Positions 48,021 through 54,420 of a DNA stretch of 54,420 bases are shown here, piece by piece. The position numbers and the translations under genes were made by a program. Position 1 is the first letter of the stretch; the number at the start of each line of letters is the position of its first letter. The DNA is from Candidatus Roizmanbacteria bacterium RIFCSPLOWO2_01_FULL_37_16 (GTDB taxonomy: Bacteria; Patescibacteriota; Microgenomatia; UBA1406; GWC2-37-13). The notes beneath the pieces were generated by a model. The model searched no databases, was not told the DNA's origin, and saw nothing but the letters and a program-made list of their open reading frames with translations. Location of the stretch: assembly GCA_001789695.1 (NCBI GenBank), contig MGAI01000004.1, positions 1 to 54,420 on the forward strand, given 5' to 3'.

Positions 48021-49001
48021 ATGTTATATAGATCTGAAAATATTCAGATAAGAAAATTTGAATCTACATTTTTTGAACACCCACATATCGCGGAGACGAT
48101 AGTCAGGAATTCAATTTGGCAACAAATTATAGCGTGTAATCCACCTATTCTTCAAGACGAGCTGCTAATACAGGAAGCTTTTAGATTTGTTGATATTTTT
48201 AATCCTGAAAGACCTGATATTGCTTCATGGGACATATCTGAAGGCGTAGTTGATGGAGAAAAAAGAAAAGCGGTAATTATGTATTATTATGGAAGGAAAG
48301 AAGGTAGAGCTGGGGATTACATAAGACGAGTGAGGTATTTTCCAACAGGAGACCCAACGATATATTTGCATGCACTCAATAGGATAGCTAATCGATCGTG
48401 GAATATTTTTCTACCCACGCTAATTAAACAAGAATTTAGGACAGTTTTACCCGGTCCTCCTTTTACAGAAGAGGAATTACCAGATTTATTGGGTTCTCGC
48501 TGGCGACTAAAAAAGAATACCGATCCTGAAAAAAGAAATCCGCAAATTGTTACCAGGATGGGATTATTATATGGTAAACGAGCAAATCTCGGACATATGG
48601 CGATACCAAAAGGTTATAATATTAGAGCTTTGGATGAAGGTGATAAACCTCAAGTAGACGCACTATTAACTTATTATGCTTTTAACTCATTTCGTGATAA
48701 ATCTTATGAGCGTGATACTCATTTAGTTGCCGTTGACAGTAATGGTGTGATAGTTGGCTTGGGAGGATTAATAGCTTCTGCAAACCCAGTTTCTATTATT
48801 GGAGATTTGGTCACAGATCCAGCTCATAGGGACAAAGATTTAGCCAAAGCTATTGTTTATCAACTTCTGACTGAAAAAATTCCTGAGGATTCTATCGTTG
48901 TAGCTGACGCAATAAATCAAACTTCAATATCTGTTTTTGGGAAACTAGGTTTTAAGGAATATGGAAAAACTTTTTGGACAGTCCATGAAAAAAGTTGGTG
49001 A
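48021..49001 (+). CDS. GNAT-family N-acetyltransferase with an unknown N-terminal domain
   Basis: Of 326 residues, the last 125 form a GNAT domain: YNIRALDEGDKPQVDALLTYY (first helix), VVDSNGVIVGLGGLI-like strands, IIGDLVTDPAHRDKDLAKAIVYQLL (acetyl-CoA motif A, in which the R/Q-x-x-G-x-G/A loop is RDKDLA) and VVADAINQTSISVFGKLGFKEYGKTFW (motif B). The first 190 residues (for example RSWNIFLPTLIKQEFRTVLPG) have no recognisable motif. The substrate is unknown. It stands alone, preceded by the broken tRNA region. Confidence 0.78.
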   Translation: MLYRSENIQIRKFESTFFEHPHIAETIVRNSIWQQIIACNPPILQDELLIQEAFRFVDIFNPERPDIASWDISEGVVDGEKRKAVIMYYYGRKEGRAGDYIRRVRYFPTGDPTIYLHALNRIANRSWNIFLPTLIKQEFRTVLPGPPFTEEELPDLLGSRWRLKKNTDPEKRNPQIVTRMGLLYGKRANLGHMAIPKGYNIRALDEGDKPQVDALLTYYAFNSFRDKSYERDTHLVAVDSNGVIVGLGGLIASANPVSIIGDLVTDPAHRDKDLAKAIVYQLLTEKIPEDSIVVADAINQTSISVFGKLGFKEYGKTFWTVHEKSW

Positions 49002-49079
49002 TTGTATTGATAAATATTTTTAATTAAGATATTAATAAAAATAGTTTAGAAAAGAGTTTGGGATATTATTTTAGGCTTT

Positions 49080-49116
49080 AATCTATAACTACTATTCCAT
49101 TTAGGTTATAGATTTT
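49080..49116 (+). promoter_or_regulatory. 10-bp hairpin in the leader of the Mg-transport operon
   Basis: AATCTATAAC (49080-49089) and GTTATAGATT (49105-49114) form a perfect stem with a 15-nt loop, followed by TT. It ends 8 nt before the start codon, covering the place of a Shine-Dalgarno site. It does not look like an M-box. It could act as a weak terminator, a thermosensor or simply mask the start. Confidence 0.5.
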
Positions 49117-49122
49117 GAAAAT

Positions 49123-50334
49123 ATGATTTATTTCTCCGAATTAAAAGGAAAAAAAGTTTACACGAAAGATCAGGTAGGGGTCGGAACACTTGAAGATCTA
49201 ATTTTCTTGGCAAGTGAAACTCCAAAAATTACCAAACTGATCATAAGAGACCTTAAAGAAAATAAAATTATTGTTCCAATCGAATATTTAAACAAAATAA
49301 ATCGAAATATCACTCTCGAAAAAGACTTTAACTTATCAGAATTAAGTGAGAATGAACTTTATTTAGTAAAAAATATTCTGGATAAACAGATTATTGATCT
49401 TAAGGGTAATAAGATTGTTAGGGTTAACGATATCGCAATACAAGATAAAGATGGTTTTTATATAGCAGGAGTAGATATAAGTCCTTTTGGCATACTTCGT
49501 TGGCTACGATTAGAAAAAATTACAGCGAAATTGTTAAGTTTTTTTCCTTTTGCTTTTTCTGCCGAATTTTTGTCTTGGGCAGATATTCATCCTTTAGAGC
49601 TTACCAGGGGGCAAGTTAAGCTCAAAAAAGAAGAAAAAAGACTCGAAAAATTGTTCCCCGAAGATTTAGCTGATTATCTTGAGAAAACAAATGTAACGAA
49701 TGCAAATAAAATTCTTAAAATATTAGATGAAAAATTTGCTGCCGACGTTATAGGAAATCTAAATATTAATTATCAAACTTCACTTTTTAAGCAATTTAAT
49801 CTTGACAGATGTGCCAAAATAATTACTCTAATAGATCCTGATGAGGCTGTTGACGTTTTGCTTGCTATGTCACAAAAAAAACGAGAACAGATAATAGAAC
49901 TACTTCCTGATTTGAAAAAAAAAGAAATTAAAGCTCTTATTAGATTATCTCGTACACCAATAGGTGAACTCCTCACGACAGAGTATCTAGCTGTCCAGCC
50001 GAAAGATACGGTTAGTCATGTCATGTCTAAAATTAAAAATGAAACAACCGAGTTTTCATATTTCTCAGCAATTTACGTCTTAAATGAAAAAAATCAATTG
50101 ATCGGGGTATTTGGTCCTCATGATTTGTTACTTCAAGAACAAAGCGGCTTAGTTTATAAATTTATGACCCAAAATATAATAGTTATTCATTTAACTACTC
50201 CCGTTGAGATTGCAGTTAAGAAAATGTTGAAATATAAATTGTCAGCTCTTCCTGTCATAGACATGGAAAAACAAATCTTAGGCATAGTAACGATAGATGA
50301 TGTTACCGAATATCTGTTAGAAAAAATAAAATGA
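49123..50334 (+). CDS. PRC-barrel / MgtE-N / CBS regulatory protein coupled to an Nramp transporter
   Basis: A 403-residue soluble protein with PRC-barrel-like domains at about 1-70 and 75-150 (KGKKVYTKDQVGVGTLEDLIF, DLKGNKIVRVNDIAIQDKDGFYIAGVDIS), an MgtE intracellular N-domain at about 170-280 (FPEDLADYLEKT, AADVIGNLN, LIDPDEAVDVLLAM) and two CBS domains at about 285-403 (PIGELLTTEYLAVQPKDTVSHVM, ALPVIDMEKQILGIVTIDDVTEYL). In MgtE channels the N and CBS domains sense cytosolic Mg2+ and close the pore. Here they lack the MgtE membrane part. The stop codon overlaps the start of the transporter gene by 4 bp, so the two are likely one system. Confidence 0.85.
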   Translation: MIYFSELKGKKVYTKDQVGVGTLEDLIFLASETPKITKLIIRDLKENKIIVPIEYLNKINRNITLEKDFNLSELSENELYLVKNILDKQIIDLKGNKIVRVNDIAIQDKDGFYIAGVDISPFGILRWLRLEKITAKLLSFFPFAFSAEFLSWADIHPLELTRGQVKLKKEEKRLEKLFPEDLADYLEKTNVTNANKILKILDEKFAADVIGNLNINYQTSLFKQFNLDRCAKIITLIDPDEAVDVLLAMSQKKREQIIELLPDLKKKEIKALIRLSRTPIGELLTTEYLAVQPKDTVSHVMSKIKNETTEFSYFSAIYVLNEKNQLIGVFGPHDLLLQEQSGLVYKFMTQNIIVIHLTTPVEIAVKKMLKYKLSALPVIDMEKQILGIVTIDDVTEYLLEKIK

Positions 50335-51578
50335 GGCAGCTGTGGGCGAAATATAAATATAGATTTCTTGTTTTTATCTCCGTTTTTGGACCGGCAACAA
50401 TTGCAGCCATAGCCGATAACGACGCGGCGGGAGTCGCAACTTATTCTTTAGCTGGAGCAAAATTCGGCTACTCCATTCTTTTTATTCTGCTTTTTGTTAC
50501 TGTGCTTCTGGCTATTACCCAAGAAATGGGAGTACGGACTGCAGCCATAACCGGGAAAGGCCTGGGAGATCTTATTCGAGAAAGACATGGAGTGAGGGTT
50601 GCATTTTTGGTTTTCCTTTTGCTGTTAATTGCAAATATGGGCTCAATTATAGCTAATTTTTCGGCACTAAAAACTGTAGCGCATATGTTTAATCTTCCGG
50701 TAATTCCTCTGGTAATTATTGTTATTGTTGCGGCATTTTTGTTTATCTCAAAAGGCGACTATAAGACAAATCAAAGAATATTTTTATTTGGAACGATTTT
50801 ATATCTTTCCTATATCATATCTGCATTTAAAACCTTTCCTGACTGGGGTAAGGCAATTACTAGTCTTGTTACACCGGTTGAGATAAAGCTGTCAAAGGAA
50901 TTTATCTTTGCCTCGATCGCGGTTTTGGGAACGACAATCACCCCATGGGGTCAATTTTTTGTCAACAGTTTTGTGGTCGATAAAAAAATTCAACCAGAGA
51001 AACTAAAATATTCTCAACTCGAGACCTATTTTGGTGCTTTCCTCACTGACTTTTTTTCTTTTTTTATGATTGTAGCTACTGCCTCGACACTATTTGTGCA
51101 CAAGATAAGTCTCATTTCAGGCGAGGAAGCTGCTTTGGCGATAAGACCTTTTGCTGGTGAGCTGGCAAGTATCTTGTTTGGTTTGGGACTTTTGAATGCT
51201 GCTATTATGGGAATAATTATTATATCTTTAACGACTTCTTATGCTTTTTCTGAGTTTTTTGGTTTTAGTGGAAGTTTAGATGATCCATATGAAAGAGGCA
51301 GGTTTTTTTATACTTTATTTCTTTTACAGCTTATTGTCGCAGCTCTATTCGTAATCTTTCCCTTTATTTCTTTATTCAAGATTGTTTTTTTTACACAATC
51401 TTTGAATGCTGTTCTTCTACCTATTATTTTTTATTTTCTTTTGAAGATAACCAACAATAAGGATTTGATGGGAAGTTATACAAATTCTAAAGATCGCAAC
51501 TACATAGTTATAGCCTCGTCTGTTATAATTATTTTTGCCTCGATTTTTGTACTCATCAGTTCAATATTCAAATTATGA
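50331..51578 (+). CDS. Nramp-superfamily divalent metal transporter, NRMT-like
   Basis: A 415-residue protein with about 11 membrane helices of the Nramp fold. The TM1 motif is GPATIAAIADNDAAGVATYS: Asp31 aligns with the DPGN aspartate, but P-G-N is replaced by A-A-G. In TM6 the A/M-P-H motif reads TTITPWGQF, so the methionine and histidine of Mn/Fe transporters are absent. Loss of the soft Met ligand is known from Nramp-related magnesium transporters. With an MgtE-like regulator directly upstream, Mg2+ is the best guess. It also overlaps the next gene by 4 bp. Confidence 0.85.
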   Translation: MRQLWAKYKYRFLVFISVFGPATIAAIADNDAAGVATYSLAGAKFGYSILFILLFVTVLLAITQEMGVRTAAITGKGLGDLIRERHGVRVAFLVFLLLLIANMGSIIANFSALKTVAHMFNLPVIPLVIIVIVAAFLFISKGDYKTNQRIFLFGTILYLSYIISAFKTFPDWGKAITSLVTPVEIKLSKEFIFASIAVLGTTITPWGQFFVNSFVVDKKIQPEKLKYSQLETYFGAFLTDFFSFFMIVATASTLFVHKISLISGEEAALAIRPFAGELASILFGLGLLNAAIMGIIIISLTTSYAFSEFFGFSGSLDDPYERGRFFYTLFLLQLIVAALFVIFPFISLFKIVFFTQSLNAVLLPIIFYFLLKITNNKDLMGSYTNSKDRNYIVIASSVIIIFASIFVLISSIFKL

Positions 51579-52399
51579 AAAGACTGATTGTGGTTGCCGA
51601 TTGGGCTTCAGATAGTCTCTCGTGTCAGGAAGTGCGGTCTAGAGTTGAAGGATATCTTAAAGATCGTAACGGAGGAATTTTAACTTTTATCCACTCTACT
51701 CCTTCGACCATACACACCGGTTTTCTTATCTCGCAGGTTGTTCAGGTCGAGGAAAGATATGGAAAGCCTCTTGAGACGGTGATTTTTCAAAACACCGATC
51801 CTCGACTGCACTCGGATCACGCTTTGAAAAACTCTGAAGGTGCAAAGCCACTAATTATCCGACTGAAATCTGGTATGTATTTAACTGGCCCCGATGCTGG
51901 CTACAATTTTTCTTTAATCAGAGATAAAATTGACGAGGTATTTACCTATGAGGGACTAAATCTTGAGGGTCAATTTCACTCGCGAGATTTATATGCCAGA
52001 ATATCGGCCCATCTGATGGATGGGATGGAAGACGAGATGGAACTCGAGGAAATCTCGCCAAATATAATCCCTATTTTAAACGGATTTTATGTAGCCCATA
52101 TTGATAATTTTGGCAACATTAAAACGCTAATACCCCATTCCTATTTCAAAGGTAAATTTGAGTATGGTGAAGAAGTTACCGTCACTTTAAATCAAATAAC
52201 TAAAAAGGCAAAATATGTCACGAATTTATTTGGAGCAGAACCTGGAGAATTGGTTATTTATCCAGGTTCTTCTGGAAAATCAGACGATCGATTTTTGGAA
52301 ATTAGCGTCTGGAGGCACTTTACTGAAGCTGATCCTGCGACTGGAGTGCGTGTTTTTAATTATCCAAGGCCTGGTGCAGAAATAGCTATAGTTAAGTAA
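51575..52399 (+). CDS. SAM hydroxide adenosyltransferase family protein (DUF62)
   Basis: The 274 residues match the family that cleaves S-adenosylmethionine to adenosine and methionine (also fluorinase/chlorinase). Visible are TGPDAGYNFSLI (compare PDNGLL), the catalytic FHSRDLYARISAHLMDG (compare FRGRDxFAxxAAxL), and C-terminal GFYVAHIDNFGNIKTLIP (H-x-D-x-F-G-N). The FRGRD motif is FHSRD. Overlaps the transporter stop by 4 bp. Why it belongs to a metal-transport operon is not clear; DUF62 genes are elsewhere found near cofactor or metal transporters. Confidence 0.87.
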   Translation: MKRLIVVADWASDSLSCQEVRSRVEGYLKDRNGGILTFIHSTPSTIHTGFLISQVVQVEERYGKPLETVIFQNTDPRLHSDHALKNSEGAKPLIIRLKSGMYLTGPDAGYNFSLIRDKIDEVFTYEGLNLEGQFHSRDLYARISAHLMDGMEDEMELEEISPNIIPILNGFYVAHIDNFGNIKTLIPHSYFKGKFEYGEEVTVTLNQITKKAKYVTNLFGAEPGELVIYPGSSGKSDDRFLEISVWRHFTEADPATGVRVFNYPRPGAEIAIVK

Positions 52400-53285
52400 T
52401 TTCTTGTCTAATTTTGCTAAGAATTTTAAAATAGGATGAGTCTTTTTTTTTAACCATTCTCCAATACCAATATTCATACCCCCAAAACAGTACCACACTG
52501 GGATTAGCTTTAAGACATTTTTTAAAGTTTCTATACATGAGCGAAGGGCTAATACTTCTGGGATTATCTCCAGCGTAAAATATTGTCTGCCATTCCCAGG
52601 GTTCTGCTTGTAGTTCGGTTATCCAAACATCTTTTTCGTAGTTTCGTATTATGTTCGCAGGTTTATCTTCCGAAAACGGGAAAGAAAGGTAAAAAAAAGA
52701 GTTAATCGGCACTTTATAATAGAGATCTAATCCTACTGCATCAACCTGAGGGACTAGTCTTTCAATTGTTTTTCTCTTAAGACATTCATTAGCCCAGACA
52801 TTTGCGCTAACTTTTATCTTGGGATTGATGGTTTTTACCAGATTGACTTCTTTTAAAAAAAAGGGTAAAGGGATAGATTTGTTATCAGGACCACTTGGAT
52901 CTAATGGTTCATTTTCAACCTGCCATGAATAGATACACGGATAAGACTTAAGTTTATTAACTGTTTTATCGATGAAATTAAGACATCTAGCAAACAAATC
53001 AGGCTGGCTTGACGAGTTAATCCAACTAGGAAGATAAAATTCCGGCCAGCGAGGCGCTTTCATACCAACAGTAACTATAACTTTTTGTTTTTTTCTAGAG
53101 CAGTATTCTAAAATCGTTTGTATTTTAGCGAAATTAAAGTTGTCTTTTTTTGTTTCAATTTCACTCCAATAACAGCCGATTCTAATAATACCTAATTCAA
53201 GCTTGCTAAGAAAGACTAACGACTTTTTAAAGTCCAGTTTGAGGAAATCAAGATGAGGATGACTTAAGGTTGTACCTATAAGCAT
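52392..53285 (-). CDS. Glycoside hydrolase-like TIM-barrel protein (clan GH-A type)
   Basis: 297 residues with the features of clan A glycosidases: LGIIRIGCYWSEIETKKDNFNF (first strands), VTVGMKAPRWPEF, the acid/base glutamate in YSWQVENEPLDP (about 122-133), AVGLDLYY and the nucleophile glutamate in DVWITELQAEPW (about 222-233). No signal peptide is seen, so it may act in the cytosol. Its start is 96 bp after the 3' end of 16S rRNA on the same strand with no clear terminator in between. Its 3' end overlaps the convergent DUF62 gene by 8 bp. Confidence 0.75.
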   Translation of the reverse strand: MLIGTTLSHPHLDFLKLDFKKSLVFLSKLELGIIRIGCYWSEIETKKDNFNFAKIQTILEYCSRKKQKVIVTVGMKAPRWPEFYLPSWINSSSQPDLFARCLNFIDKTVNKLKSYPCIYSWQVENEPLDPSGPDNKSIPLPFFLKEVNLVKTINPKIKVSANVWANECLKRKTIERLVPQVDAVGLDLYYKVPINSFFYLSFPFSEDKPANIIRNYEKDVWITELQAEPWEWQTIFYAGDNPRSISPSLMYRNFKKCLKANPSVVLFWGYEYWYWRMVKKKDSSYFKILSKIRQEIT

Positions 53286-53355
53286 TTTTTTAGTCTAATA
53301 AACGGGTTAGGGGATGTTTAAAGTCTCACCTTCGCTCTAACGAGCTACGGAGGGA

Positions 53356-53381
53356 CTAATTTTCTTTAAAAAGAAAATTAG
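53356..53381 (-). other. Hairpin next to the 16S rRNA 3' end
   Basis: CTAATTTTCTT (53356-53366) and AAGAAAATTAG (53371-53381) form an 11-bp AT-rich stem with a 4-nt loop directly behind the anti-Shine-Dalgarno sequence. It has no T-run after it. It could be a processing signal for the rRNA 3' end. Confidence 0.6.

Positions 53382-54420
<1,039 letters not shown>

Overview
The window looks like a piece of a Candidate Phyla Radiation (Patescibacteria) chromosome, most likely from the Microgenomates (OP11) group. Reasons: AT-rich DNA, densely packed short core genes, a 16S rRNA with changes at the usual 515F primer site, truncated or stripped-down core proteins (RF1 without its first domain, YbeY without its last two zinc histidines, RecR with a three-cysteine finger), many short GC-rich palindromic repeats in an AT-rich background, and several uncharacterised proteins of a kind common in CPR genomes. 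The taxonomic call is inference.

Layout. 1-10.6 kb (minus strand): ppa (partial), gyrB, rplL, rplJ, rpmE, a short prfA, hisS, an HtrA protease, a CtpA protease, an unknown protein, then rpsR-ssb-rpsF. 10.6-12.5 kb: a membrane glycosyltransferase carrying repeat insertions. 12.6-20.6 kb: an amino-acid/dipeptide metabolism locus. It has a BCAT-like aminotransferase on the plus strand and, on the minus strand, GNAT-like acyltransferase, enolase-superfamily racemase-like protein, VanX-like dipeptidase, class-III-aminotransferase-like protein and a radical SAM enzyme. 20.7-23.6 kb: cysS, a very AT-rich 1.36-kb gene-free gap, tRNA-Pro and a structured repeat. 23.6-34 kb: sufT-like gene, RNase J, recR, prs, ybaB, dnaX, ybeY, rpsU, proS, and a Nudix/TrpR-like cassette bounded by palindromes. 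34-42.8 kb: CMP-kinase-like gene, rseP, frr, tsf, rpsB, galU, an Ig-like surface protein, a dNMP-hydrolase/thymidylate-kinase fusion and a membrane-anchored Clp ATPase. 42.9-47.5 kb: a PP-loop protein possibly related to MurL, two ATP-grasp ligases of the D-Ala-D-Ala ligase family and a thioredoxin-reductase-like flavoprotein without the redox cysteines. 47.5-53.3 kb: tRNA-Val, tRNA-Ile, a broken tRNA, a GNAT protein, an MgtE-N/CBS protein coupled to an Nramp-type transporter and a SAM-hydrolase family gene, and a glycoside hydrolase. 53.4 kb to the end: the 3' two-thirds of 16S rRNA on the minus strand, with no 23S downstream.

The most notable regulation is two leader-peptide transcription attenuators. 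In front of hisS there is a promoter, a 20-codon leader with His-His-His, and mutually exclusive antiterminator and terminator hairpins. The 12.6-20.6 kb operon has the same architecture with a 16-codon leader of different composition. A second RNA-level discovery is an 88-nt structured element present twice at about 90% identity, once in front of tRNA-Pro and once in front of ybaB. Two of its differences change C-G pairs to U-G pairs only when read as minus-strand RNA. Many genes have a good -10 box 4-12 nt before the start codon, so leaderless or nearly leaderless mRNAs seem common here, while operon-internal genes such as rplL, ybaB and rpsU keep strong Shine-Dalgarno sites.

The genes of the 12.6-20.6 kb locus, read together, suggest an amino-acid scavenging route: a D,D-dipeptidase-like enzyme, an N-acyltransferase, an N-acylamino-acid racemase-like enzyme and two aminotransferases, controlled by translation of a leader peptide. 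That function is inference from families and neighbourhood.
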